Below are positions 1-5,819 of a stretch of DNA of 12,888 nucleotides, piece by piece. The position numbers and the translations under genes were made by a program. How positions within the stretch are numbered: the stretch's first letter is position 1; each line of letters starts with the position of its first letter. The notes under the pieces were generated by a model, which worked only from the letters and a program-made list of their open reading frames with translations, made no database searches and was not told the DNA's origin. Origin of the DNA: DSFO01 sp041640715 (GTDB taxonomy: Archaea > Thermoproteota > Thermoprotei > Gearchaeales > Gearchaeaceae); NCBI GenBank assembly GCA_041640715.1, contig JBEPZU010000019.1, positions 1 through 12,888 of the forward strand, in the 5' to 3' direction.

Positions 1-425
1 GGATAGCCTCGTATTATTACACATTAACAGCTTATGCAATAAAAGGACAAACCTCTGAGGAAATAGCTGAGCATTTCTTAAAAGAAGCAGAAGAAGAATG
101 GAAGAAACATGCTAGGAAGATAGCTGAGAGATTACAAGATTTGGATGTAGATCCTCCTAGGGAATTCACTAAGATTTGGGAATTATCTGGATGCAAGTAT
201 CCTGAAATACCAAACGATCCTCATGATATAGATGGTTGGATTATAGCCGCTATTAAAGCTGAAGAATGCGCCATTAAAGCATATAGAGAGCTCTATAACT
301 ACACCCATATGAGGGACCCCGTCACGGAAGAACTCGCTGAGGATTTGCTCAGAGATGAGGTTAGGCATAGAACAACGCTTTTAAATTTATTGAGCAAGGA
401 AGGGTTGAAAAGATTTAAAGAATAA
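1..425 (+). CDS. Dps-like ferritin (DPSL/thioferritin type), 5' end off window
   Basis: The reading frame is open from the window edge (first full codon at 3) to TAA 423-425, giving 140 visible residues of a helical ferritin-fold protein. Helix B carries a Glu cluster followed by His (E30-E32, H36 in visible numbering), helix C carries AEEC (E87, E88, C89) and helix D carries RDEVRH (E119, H122). These fit a bacterioferritin-like di-iron centre. C64 (in SGCKYPEIP) and C89 match the two-cysteine signature of archaeal Dps-like proteins such as that of Sulfolobus solfataricus, which form 12-subunit cages that oxidise and store iron using peroxide. The missing part is helix A and the start. A TTG at 141 could be read as a start, but the upstream frame is clearly coding, so it is internal. 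Family call is confident; the role in oxidative stress and iron storage is inferred from the family. Confidence 0.85.
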   Translation, partial: IASYYYTLTAYAIKGQTSEEIAEHFLKEAEEEWKKHARKIAERLQDLDVDPPREFTKIWELSGCKYPEIPNDPHDIDGWIIAAIKAEECAIKAYRELYNYTHMRDPVTEELAEDLLRDEVRHRTTLLNLLSKEGLKRFKE

Positions 426-429
426 TCTA

Positions 430-435
430 TTTTTT
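430..435 (+). terminator. Oligo-T tract after the Dps-like gene
   Basis: Six Ts begin 5 nt after the ferritin-like stop codon. Archaeal RNA polymerase commonly terminates at such T-tracts without a hairpin. The gene converges on DUF1464, whose stop is 50 bp further on, so a stop here makes sense. Confidence 0.4.
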
Positions 436-474
436 ACTCTGATCAATCTATTTTATTCTAATCAAAGCAGTTTT

Positions 475-1542
475 TTATCGTAATACTTCCATCAATTCTT
501 TTTTATCCTTTACTATAATGTAATCCAAAACTGTACCTTTGCTTTCTTTTATGCCTACTGTATCTATCAGATCTTTAAAATATCCACCGACCAATCCATT
601 AGCTATTATAGCTGCTCCTTGAGCTGCTTCCTTCACCTTAGAGAAACCCCTTATCTTCCTCACGCTAGCATATTTCTTCAACCTATCTTTAGCTTCTTTG
701 AATATAGATTCTATCCTAGAAAGCCTTCCCGAAATCATGATCTCCCTAGGAAATCCTGAAGAGACTAGCAAGCTTGCTACAGCTTTCTCGATCCCTTCGA
801 AGAAAGCTTCAACAGCTATTTCTGAGCTGAAGATGTTAGAAGGATCATCTGATTTTATCAAATCGCTTATCCCTCCTTTGAACAACATTTCTTTTTTGAA
901 ATCCCCTAGAAGATAGGCTAGCTCGCCATCGATGCATGAAAGGGATTTGAAGGAAATTAGGGAATTAGTACCTCCTATTCCGTCTATTATCTTGCCTTCC
1001 TTAACTGCAATGAAAGCATTATAGGCATAACCTAGTTCTACTAATATGAAGGACGTAGAATCATAGCTGATATTCAATGCTTTGGCCTGTTCATATATCG
1101 CTAGTACTGCGACGCAAAGCTTATCAGCAGTGCCCATGTCTATTTTGTTTAGCTTCCTGAAAATAGGCACGGTAGGAAGGTGTATTACTCCAGGTATCAA
1201 AAAGATGTTGTAATTCGATTCTTTAAGTAATCTAACTAATTTGGGAAGACCCTTAAGTACAGGAATACCAGGATCTTTTTCTTTGACCAGTATCATCAAA
1301 TTTTCTTCATCTTCTCCAAGATCTTTGATGTTTTTCAAGCTTATTCCATATCCTGAAGGAGCTACTAAGGCATCTATAGGCTCATTCTTCTTTATCAAAT
1401 CCATCACGTATTCAGGTTTTTCGGCAACAAGCTCAGAGGGTATGCTCTCTTCTAAGAAAACTTTTATCTCTCCATTTTCCTCTTCGATACCACATACATC
1501 AAAGCTTTTCGTTCCCGGATCTATTCCTATAGATCTTATCAT
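475..1542 (-). CDS. DUF1464 family protein (ASKHA fold, predicted butyrate-kinase-like)
   Basis: A 355-aa protein starting with ATG. The N-terminus has a phosphate-1 type loop (IGIDPGTKSFDV, residues 5-16) typical of the acetate kinase/Hsp70/actin superfamily. A second glycine-rich strand (GIGGTNS) lies mid-protein and an adenosine-type motif (ISGRLSRIES) lies in the C-terminal third. Overall length and order match the archaeal DUF1464 family (COG2441), annotated as predicted butyrate kinase without strong biochemical proof. The substrate cannot be read from sequence. The gene stands alone on its strand, separated by 209 bp from the upstream Met/His-rich gene, and has its own TATA-like element. 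Family confidence is high; the enzymatic role is unknown. Confidence 0.8.
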   Translation of the reverse strand: MIRSIGIDPGTKSFDVCGIEEENGEIKVFLEESIPSELVAEKPEYVMDLIKKNEPIDALVAPSGYGISLKNIKDLGEDEENLMILVKEKDPGIPVLKGLPKLVRLLKESNYNIFLIPGVIHLPTVPIFRKLNKIDMGTADKLCVAVLAIYEQAKALNISYDSTSFILVELGYAYNAFIAVKEGKIIDGIGGTNSLISFKSLSCIDGELAYLLGDFKKEMLFKGGISDLIKSDDPSNIFSSEIAVEAFFEGIEKAVASLLVSSGFPREIMISGRLSRIESIFKEAKDRLKKYASVRKIRGFSKVKEAAQGAAIIANGLVGGYFKDLIDTVGIKESKGTVLDYIIVKDKKELMEVLR

Positions 1543-1563
1543 TAAGGATTTAAATGAAAAAAG

Positions 1564-1575
1564 CTTAATTAAAAC
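1564..1575 (-). promoter_or_regulatory. TATA-like element of the DUF1464 gene
   Basis: The minus strand reads GTTTTAATTAAG centred about 27 bp before the ATG at 1542, with no Shine-Dalgarno between. This fits a leaderless archaeal promoter. Confidence 0.4.
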
Positions 1576-1751
1576 GAATGATTAAAGTCCAAAGCTCTGA
1601 TCAATGATGAGGACCGCTATATGACCCCTTTTACAAGAATGAAACTCTTTTGAATTAAGCGATATTTTGATTTGATAAAAAAATTGAATCTTGAGTTTTC
1701 AAGTACTTCCTTAATCTACATTATAAGACTCTTCACGGATGCTTCAAAAAA

Positions 1752-2003
1752 TTATTCTTCGGTTTCATGTTCTTCCATCATATCATGACACATCCTATGC
1801 ATTTCTTCATGATATCTCATCATGCCTTTTTCATGATCGCGGTCTTCATGATATCTCATCATATCGTGCATTCCATTATTAGAGTTCATCATGCCATGCC
1901 CGTTATAATTCCAAACTACATTGGCTAAAACATTTGAGAACGCTGTAAAAGCCAGTAAAAATAGAGCTCCTATCAAAATACCTGTGTAGAGATCTTTGTT
2001 CAT
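1752..2003 (-). CDS. Small membrane-anchored Met/His-rich protein, possible metal binder
   Basis: An 83-aa protein with ATG start. Residues 7-29 form one hydrophobic segment (signal anchor or uncleaved signal). Residues 31-83 are extremely rich in metal ligands: 11 Met, 8 His and one Cys in 53 residues, with MMRYHE occurring twice and HDMM twice. Met/His-rich extracytoplasmic segments are characteristic of copper or silver binding proteins, but I recognise no named family. The upstream gene on the same strand, 59 bp away, is a membrane winged-helix regulator that also exposes a Met-rich loop, suggesting a shared metal-sensing or metal-buffering role. A weak AT-rich promoter-like element (AAAATATGATAG, about 2021-2034) suggests it could also be transcribed alone. 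Function is inference. Confidence 0.6.
   Translation of the reverse strand: MNKDLYTGILIGALFLLAFTAFSNVLANVVWNYNGHGMMNSNNGMHDMMRYHEDRDHEKGMMRYHEEMHRMCHDMMEEHETEE
1805..1823. repeat. 19-nt direct repeat, copy 1, inside the Met/His-rich gene
   Basis: CTTCATGATATCTCATCAT is repeated exactly at 1844-1862, an in-frame 39-bp (13-codon) period encoding the repeated MMRYHE motif. This suggests growth of the ligand-rich tail by internal duplication. Confidence 0.8.
1844..1862. repeat. 19-nt direct repeat, copy 2
   Basis: Exact copy of 1805-1823, 39 bp downstream and in the same reading frame of the Met/His-rich gene. Confidence 0.8.
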
Positions 2004-2062
2004 GAGCTTACTTAGCTATTCTATCATATTTTCCTTTAATGAAACTTTCCTTCTTGATCGTT

Positions 2063-2760
2063 TCATTCTACAGTTTCTGTCTGTTTCAACACAACAAGCA
2101 TCTCCCTACCTCTCTTAACTTTAATTATTATTCCTCTAGACTCAAGCCTAGCTAAAATCCTATGGAGCTTAACCTTGGAGAAACCTAAATTATCTTGAAN
2201 NNNNNNNNNNNNNNNNNNNNNNNNNNNNNNNNNNNNNNNNNNNNNNNNNNNNNNNNNNNNNNNNNNNNNNNNNNNNNNNNNNNNNNNNNNNNNNNNNNNG
2301 TTTCTGTCTGTTTCAACACAACAAGCATCTCCCTACCTCTCTTAACTTTAATTATTATTCCTCTAGACTCAAGCCTAGCTAAAATCCTATGGAGCTTAAC
2401 CTTGGAGAAACCTAAATTATCTTGAATGATCTTTTGCTCTGTTTTCCCTCCATTTTGTTTTATGAAATCAACGACCTTTTTTTCTTCTTCTGTCAAAGGG
2501 TAAACGTAAACTTTCTTTGGAACTTCTTCGCTGAGTAATTTATCCTTGCTAGGCTCTTTGCTAGTTAATCTATAAAGGAAATAAGCAAGAAGGCCGATCA
2601 AAGCTATTATTACTATAATGATCACAATTGAAAACAAAGAAAAGCCTTCCATCATCATCGAATGCATCATCCGCATTGAAGAAAAGAATAATAGAGGAAG
2701 AATTATCACCATAACTAAAATCAAGATAAACAAATACGCCTCATCATTTTCCTCAGACAT
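2063..2760 (-). CDS. Two-TM membrane-anchored winged-helix regulator (COG2512-like), split by an assembly gap
   Basis: The frame reads from ATG at 2760 to the N gap. Collapsing the exact 127-bp duplication beside the gap restores a continuous gene ending at TGA 2065-2063, 156 aa in total, with C-terminus KQTETVE. Residues 8-28 and 40-64 are strong membrane helices. The loop between them (29-39) is MRMMHSMMMEG, and a charged linker follows. Residues 88-150 form a MarR-like winged helix (LTEEEKKVVDFI, recognition helix around FSKVKLHRILARLESRG, then a basic wing). This matches archaeal predicted membrane-associated trans-acting regulators. With the DNA-binding domain inside, the six-Met loop faces out and could sense Cu(I) or another soft metal (inference). 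It is divergent from the 78-aa gene and precedes the Met/His-rich gene. Confidence 0.75.
2073..2199. repeat. 127-bp exact repeat, copy 1 (contig-end overlap)
   Basis: Identical base for base to 2300-2426. The two copies directly abut the two sides of the N run. 127 is a standard assembly k-mer length, so this is most simply the unmerged overlap of two contig ends, not a biological duplication. Confidence 0.9.
2200..2299. other. Run of exactly 100 N (scaffold gap)
   Basis: One hundred unknown bases, the conventional placeholder for a gap of unknown size. Because the flanks are the same 127 bp, the real gap is probably zero and one copy plus the Ns should be removed. Confidence 0.97.
2300..2426. 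repeat. 127-bp exact repeat, copy 2 (contig-end overlap)
   Basis: Second copy of 2073-2199. It encodes the last ~40 codons of the winged-helix domain. Merging the copies joins this to 2063-2072, which supplies the natural stop codon. Confidence 0.9.
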
Positions 2761-2825
2761 TTTTCAACAAAATAATTTATCCCTTTAGAATAAAAAGCAT
2801 TGGTTATTCTCAAGGAAACTTAAAA

Positions 2826-2835
2826 GATAAATAAA
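2826..2835 (+). promoter_or_regulatory. TATA-like element of the 78-aa gene
   Basis: GATAAATAAA is centred about 28 bp before the ATG at 2858, at the distance expected for leaderless initiation. It lies in the 97-bp divergent spacer shared with the membrane regulator. Confidence 0.4.
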
Positions 2836-2857
2836 ACTATATTCAATAGGGCTTAGA

Positions 2858-3094
2858 ATGAGTATAAGAGTACTAAACTTAATACTTAATCAATTGCAAA
2901 TTTGGTTGAATGAATTTGAAAAAGAACAGCTATACCATGAACTAGTAGCATATTTTGGTTTCGCAGGTTCTCTGGATGAATGCGGTGCTCTTGAGAAAGC
3001 ATGGCAAGATCCATATCTGAGACATGAAATAGAGGAATTCATAAAGGCATGGGTTAGAAAGAGAAGGAGGAAGGAAATAGCAAGCGTTGTTTAA
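2858..3094 (+). CDS. Hypothetical 78-aa protein
   Basis: I do not recognise this protein. It starts with ATG behind a well-placed TATA-like element. Residues 1-32 look like an amphipathic helix (leucine/isoleucine rich, ending in a FEKEQLYHELVAYFG segment) and the C-terminal part is helical and strongly basic (KAWVRKRRRKE). There is no signal peptide or convincing membrane segment and there is one Cys (C42). The codon use resembles its neighbours. Being divergent from the metal-regulator candidate across 97 bp, it could be a target of that regulator, but nothing in the protein shows metal binding. It could be a small nucleic-acid-binding or protein-binding adaptor given the basic tail. Confidence 0.6.
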   Translation: MSIRVLNLILNQLQIWLNEFEKEQLYHELVAYFGFAGSLDECGALEKAWQDPYLRHEIEEFIKAWVRKRRRKEIASVV

Positions 3095-3212
3095 AAAGCA
3101 GAATCTTCACAAGGCATGAATGTAGCATATCTTTACTAGCACATTTTAGCTTTACACAAGCATGAGAATAGGATGAACTTCAGAAATTAAGATTAGATGT
3201 ATTCGAAGAAAA

Positions 3213-3221
3213 TATTATATT
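3213..3221 (+). promoter_or_regulatory. TATA-like element of the methyltransferase gene
   Basis: TATTATATT lies about 28 bp before the ATG at 3245, supporting that start and a leaderless transcript. Confidence 0.4.
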
Positions 3222-3244
3222 TGTCTTGAAAATTCTTAGTTGAG

Positions 3245-3817
3245 ATGGTTTTCTTTAAATTGATCTCTGGCATTGGTAATAAAATAGCCGATTCTGAGCC
3301 AATATACAAGAAATACATTACTAAGAACCCATCTAAAGTGCTTGAAGTATCCACAGGCTTTGGAATAAACACAGATGCCTTGCTCAAATATTTAGAAAGC
3401 GTCAACGGGACTTTAGTGAGCATAGATGTTGATTCTGCTAGAATTGAGAAAGCTAAGAAGCGCTTTCGTGAATATGTTGAGAAAAAAGCCCTATTCTTAG
3501 AAGTAGCAGACGCAACTTCTCTTCCTTATGAAGATGCTTTGTTCGATTACGTTGTAACCCATACTACTTTACATCACATAGATAATGTCGAGAAAGCTCT
3601 TGGGGAAATGATGAGAGTTCTTAGAACTGATGGGAAGCTCATAATAATAGACCTCTTACCTAGCATATTTTTGAGCGTAATTCCAGGGCATGGAAGGAAG
3701 AAATTGAGGACTACGAGATCCCTTGTCTTAGAATATATGCAAAAAAGAGCATTTATCGTTGATGAAGGTAAGATGAGATTCTTATACTATTTAGTAGCAT
3801 CCAAAACAAACCCCTAA
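3245..3817 (+). CDS. Class I SAM-dependent methyltransferase
   Basis: A 190-aa protein with a Rossmann-type SAM domain. Motif I is VLEVSTGFGINTDAL (32-46; E34, G38, G40). The acidic residue binding the SAM ribose is in SIDVD (D61 or D63). Motif II/III is VADATSLPYEDALFDYVV (87-104) and the post-motif LHHIDNVEKAL (109-119) with MMRVLRTDGKLIIID follows, as in UbiE/COQ5-like (methyltransferase 11/25) enzymes. It is shorter than many relatives; the C-terminal region is a compact helix-strand unit with basic residues (GHGRKKLRTTR) after strand 5. The methyl acceptor cannot be told. It has its own promoter and no obvious operon partner: 183 bp separate it from the next gene. Confidence 0.85.
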   Translation: MVFFKLISGIGNKIADSEPIYKKYITKNPSKVLEVSTGFGINTDALLKYLESVNGTLVSIDVDSARIEKAKKRFREYVEKKALFLEVADATSLPYEDALFDYVVTHTTLHHIDNVEKALGEMMRVLRTDGKLIIIDLLPSIFLSVIPGHGRKKLRTTRSLVLEYMQKRAFIVDEGKMRFLYYLVASKTNP

Positions 3818-3966
3818 ACTTTCATATGATATCGTGAAATTTCGGCAAAGAACTCGTTAAAATCACATTGTCCGTTTCTAGCTTGAAGAGTGAATCATTG
3901 ATAAATAAGGGGACGAATATTCTCAGTAAAGACTCTCTTTCAATCGGTTAATTAACTGTAGCGATG

Positions 3967-3974
3967 TTTTTATA
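3967..3974 (+). promoter_or_regulatory. TATA-like element of the SRPBCC gene
   Basis: TTTTTATA is centred about 30 bp before the ATG at 4001; no ribosome-binding site is seen between. Confidence 0.4.
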
Positions 3975-4000
3975 GATTGCAACGATTTTAGAACGTCTAC

Positions 4001-4456
4001 ATGGCTAAGATAGTCGTGATGACGACAATAAAGGCGCCTCTTAGCAAAGTTTTCCGATTTATTGCTGATGGAGAAAATGCACCTCTTTGGCATCCTTCTT
4101 TAGTAGAGGCTAAGAGAATCGAGGGAACAGCGTTAGGAGTAGGTTCTACAGTTAGATATAAAGCGAAGATCGGTTTCTTAGAGTTGATATGGATTACAAG
4201 AGCTGAACGATTTGATTGGAATAAAGGATTTCAAGACGTTTTGGTCCGCGTTGAAAAAGGACTTCTCAAAACCTATGAGCTTATTGGAAGTTTTGGTGAG
4301 GAATACGAAAGAACAAGGGTGACCTTAGAGCTAAGCTATACGCTTAAGTGGGGTCTTCTAGGTAGATTACTAGATGCCCTTATAGTACGTAGCAGAGTTA
4401 AAAAGCACATGGAAGAAGGACTTCAAAGAGCTAAAGAATTGCTTGAAAAAGGGTGA
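4001..4456 (+). CDS. SRPBCC (START/polyketide-cyclase-like) ligand-binding protein
   Basis: A 151-aa single-domain protein. The opening beta strand and helix, with APLSKVFRFIADGENAPLWHP (residues 12-32), are the classic start of SRPBCC proteins (a strand, then helices ending in a W-P turn). Alternating beta strands follow (VGSTVRYKAKI, LELIWITRAERF, RVTLELSYTL) and the long C-terminal helix (VKKHMEEGLQRAKELLEK) closes the hydrophobic pocket. Members bind lipids, polyketides or other hydrophobic ligands, and sequence alone does not say which. It is a single-gene unit that converges on the SCP2-like gene, also a hydrophobic-ligand fold. Confidence in fold is high, in ligand nil. Confidence 0.8.
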   Translation: MAKIVVMTTIKAPLSKVFRFIADGENAPLWHPSLVEAKRIEGTALGVGSTVRYKAKIGFLELIWITRAERFDWNKGFQDVLVRVEKGLLKTYELIGSFGEEYERTRVTLELSYTLKWGLLGRLLDALIVRSRVKKHMEEGLQRAKELLEKG

Positions 4457-4476
4457 TTATTATCCAAAATCGCTTC

Positions 4477-4503
4477 GGTAAAAACCTCTATGTGATATTT
4501 ACC
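4477..4503. repeat. Short inverted repeat between convergent genes
   Basis: GGTAAA (4477-4482) and TTTACC (4498-4503) form a 6-bp stem around a 15-nt loop, 20 bp after the SRPBCC stop. It may be a weak transcript-end hairpin or chance. Confidence 0.25.
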
Positions 4504-4526
4504 TTCTTGATTAAGGAATGCTCTAA

Positions 4527-4540
4527 CTAAAAAAAAGAAA
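4527..4540 (-). terminator. Oligo-T terminator after the SCP2-like gene
   Basis: Directly after the stop the minus strand reads TTTCTTTTTTTTAG, with eight consecutive Ts. T-rich tracts of this kind are standard archaeal termination signals. Confidence 0.55.
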
Positions 4541-4921
4541 TTATGCTTTAGTCAAATACTCCCTTACCCTGGTCAATGCTTGTTGGCCCTTAAAATTATA
4601 ATAAGTCATTTTAATCTTGCCCTCCTGCTCGGCTTTCCTAAGAAGCTGTGGATCTTTCTTCTCAAATAATTCTAAAAACGTTTCGAAATCTCCTTCTATT
4701 AAAACATCGGGTGAGCTTGAAGGTTCTTCTATGGTTATATCAAAGCTTTTTTGAACAACCAAGCATGCTTTTCCTGCATTTGTCACGAAATTTATCCATA
4801 TGGGCAAGAAAGCTTGCATAAGAGTTCTTTGCACCGTCCCCATCGAAGATACCTCAGCTTTTAGGGATTTCTCGGCTTCAGCTCTGAACTTCTCCAAAAA
4901 TTCCTTGAATTTCGCTTCCAT
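4541..4921 (-). CDS. SCP2-like sterol/lipid-carrier domain protein
   Basis: A 126-aa protein from ATG at 4921. The core has the SCP2 pattern: a strand pair followed by PDVLIEGDFETFLELF, then a helix, then a short strand ending in a Gly-linked helix (FKGQQALTRVREYL). SCP2 domains hold lipids or acyl chains in a hydrophobic tunnel. A longer start (TTG at 4939) adds six residues. I prefer ATG 4921 because a TATA-like sequence at 4941-4949 sits 24 bp before it and would itself overlap the TTG form's leader; AAGGAG is only one base from the ATG, too close to act as a Shine-Dalgarno. It lies 29 bp behind the HARP-like gene on the same strand but seems to have its own promoter. Physiological ligand unknown. 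Confidence 0.7.
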   Translation of the reverse strand: MEAKFKEFLEKFRAEAEKSLKAEVSSMGTVQRTLMQAFLPIWINFVTNAGKACLVVQKSFDITIEEPSSSPDVLIEGDFETFLELFEKKDPQLLRKAEQEGKIKMTYYNFKGQQALTRVREYLTKA

Positions 4922-4940
4922 ACTCCTTAATAGAATCAAT

Positions 4941-4949
4941 TTATATAAT
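4941..4949 (-). promoter_or_regulatory. TATA-like element of the SCP2-like gene
   Basis: TTATATAAA on the minus strand is centred 24 bp before ATG 4921 and lies just outside the stop of the upstream gene. It decides the start of the SCP2-like gene. Confidence 0.5.
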
Positions 4950-4950
4950 T

Positions 4951-5310
4951 TTAACTTCTTTGACTTTTAGCTCTTTTATAAGGCAATACTCTGAACCTAA
5001 CATATGTCCTTTTCCCTTTCAATAAAGATTCTATGTCTTCTTTGAAAGCTATTAGATTGATCCTAAGCAAAGCATACTTGCCGTCCTTTGAAAGCTTCAT
5101 CGTTATTCTACCTTCCTCAACCTCTTTAGGAGCAATTATTTCGACGTATTGATCGAGTTTTAATTCTTTGATCTTAGATCTTAGATCGGTGAGCTTATCA
5201 ACGCTTATTGTCCATTCTTTTTTATCCGGATTCCACTTACCTTTTATAGACTTTAAATATTCAACTAATTTTTCATCATATTTTTTAGTCTTAACTCTAA
5301 CTTCGCTCAC
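4951..5310 (-). CDS. Small HARP-like/recombinase-N-like motif protein, function unknown
   Basis: A 119-aa protein with GTG start; no in-frame ATG fits, and a TATA-like element lies 26 bp upstream. Residues 6-50 read VKTKKYDEKLVEYLKSIKG, then KWNPDKKEWTISVDKL and a helix. The order (Tyr-Asp, amphipathic helix, G-x-K-W-N/D-P-x-x-K-x-W strand, helix) resembles the small HARP-type module found at the N-termini of SMARCAL1-like helicases and some archaeal helicases and recombinases, where it touches DNA. Residues 67-110 form a second beta-rich part (EGRITMKLSKDGKYALLRI) ending in a basic tail (YKRAKSQRS). A DNA-binding or DNA-repair accessory role is inference from this resemblance. It is divergent from the split-barrel gene across only 33 bp. 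Confidence 0.55.
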   Translation of the reverse strand: MSEVRVKTKKYDEKLVEYLKSIKGKWNPDKKEWTISVDKLTDLRSKIKELKLDQYVEIIAPKEVEEGRITMKLSKDGKYALLRINLIAFKEDIESLLKGKRTYVRFRVLPYKRAKSQRS

Positions 5311-5343
5311 AACATTTTTTAGATTTCCAACTATAATTTCATT
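5311..5343. promoter_or_regulatory. 33-bp shared divergent promoter
   Basis: The whole spacer between GTG 5310 (minus) and ATG 5344 (plus). On the minus strand AAATTATAGT (about 5332-5341) is 26 bp before GTG; on the plus strand CATTTTTTAG (5313-5322) is about 27 bp before ATG. Each TATA-like element would sit almost at the other gene's start, so the two polymerases should exclude each other. Confidence 0.45.
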
Positions 5344-5757
5344 ATGATTAAGTTTAATGAATCAGAAAAGAAATTCTTAGAGACGAATGAGGTTTGTAGA
5401 ATAGCCACAGTTTCTAAAAACAATAAGCCCCATTTAGTACCTGTTTGTTATGTATTCAAAGATGGATTCTTTTATATATTCACGGATTATGGTACGAAGA
5501 AAATCAAGAACATAAAGGAAAACCCCAACGTAGCTTTGCTAGTTGATGTTTATAAGCAGCCAAGAAATAAGGCTGTATTAATATTAGGTAAAGCTGAGTT
5601 GCTAGAAAGAGGAGACGAATATAGGAAAGTATACGAAATATTTTACAAGAAGTTCGACTGGGTTAGAAGAGATCCTTGGAATGAGGGAGAAGCTCCTCTA
5701 ATAAAAATAATACCAGAGGAGAAGATAAGCTGGGGCTTGAAATTCGGTTTCAAATAA
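5344..5757 (+). CDS. Pyridoxamine 5'-phosphate oxidase-family (FMN/F420 split-barrel) protein
   Basis: A 137-aa protein matching the flavin-reductase-like split barrel: RIATVSKNNKPHLVPVCYVF (residues 19-38), then DGFFYIFTDYGTKKIKNIKENPNVALLVD, the typical pattern in which the Lys of TKKIKNIKENP and the flanking Thr bind the cofactor phosphate. The end (IIPEEKISWGLKFG) also fits. Relatives bind FMN, F420, biliverdin or haem and act as reductases or oxidases on varied small molecules; substrate and even cofactor cannot be decided here. The size is normal for single-domain members. It is head-to-head with the HARP-like gene and converges on the iron permease, with 62 bp between. Confidence 0.8.
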   Translation: MIKFNESEKKFLETNEVCRIATVSKNNKPHLVPVCYVFKDGFFYIFTDYGTKKIKNIKENPNVALLVDVYKQPRNKAVLILGKAELLERGDEYRKVYEIFYKKFDWVRRDPWNEGEAPLIKIIPEEKISWGLKFGFK

Positions 5758-5819
5758 TAAAGTTTCTTGCAAAAACACCTATTGCAGATTAAAATTAAGT
5801 TCTTGAAGAAAATAGCTTC

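Noticed and set aside
141..425. Complete 94-aa gene starting at TTG 141
   Set aside because: The same frame is open and ferritin-like back to the window edge, so the TTG is an internal codon of a longer gene.
698..1585. Plus-strand frames inside the DUF1464 gene
   Set aside because: Antisense shadows of a well-supported 355-aa protein.
1597..1650. C/D box guide RNA (C box ATGATGA at 1604-1610 next to CTGA at 1597-1600)
   Set aside because: The CTGA lies before, not after, the C box, and no D box (CTGA) follows within a normal guide length.
2073..2426. Real tandem duplication or mobile element in the regulator gene
   Set aside because: Exact 127-bp identity directly abutting a 100-N placeholder on both sides is the mark of an assembly overlap; collapsing it restores an intact gene.
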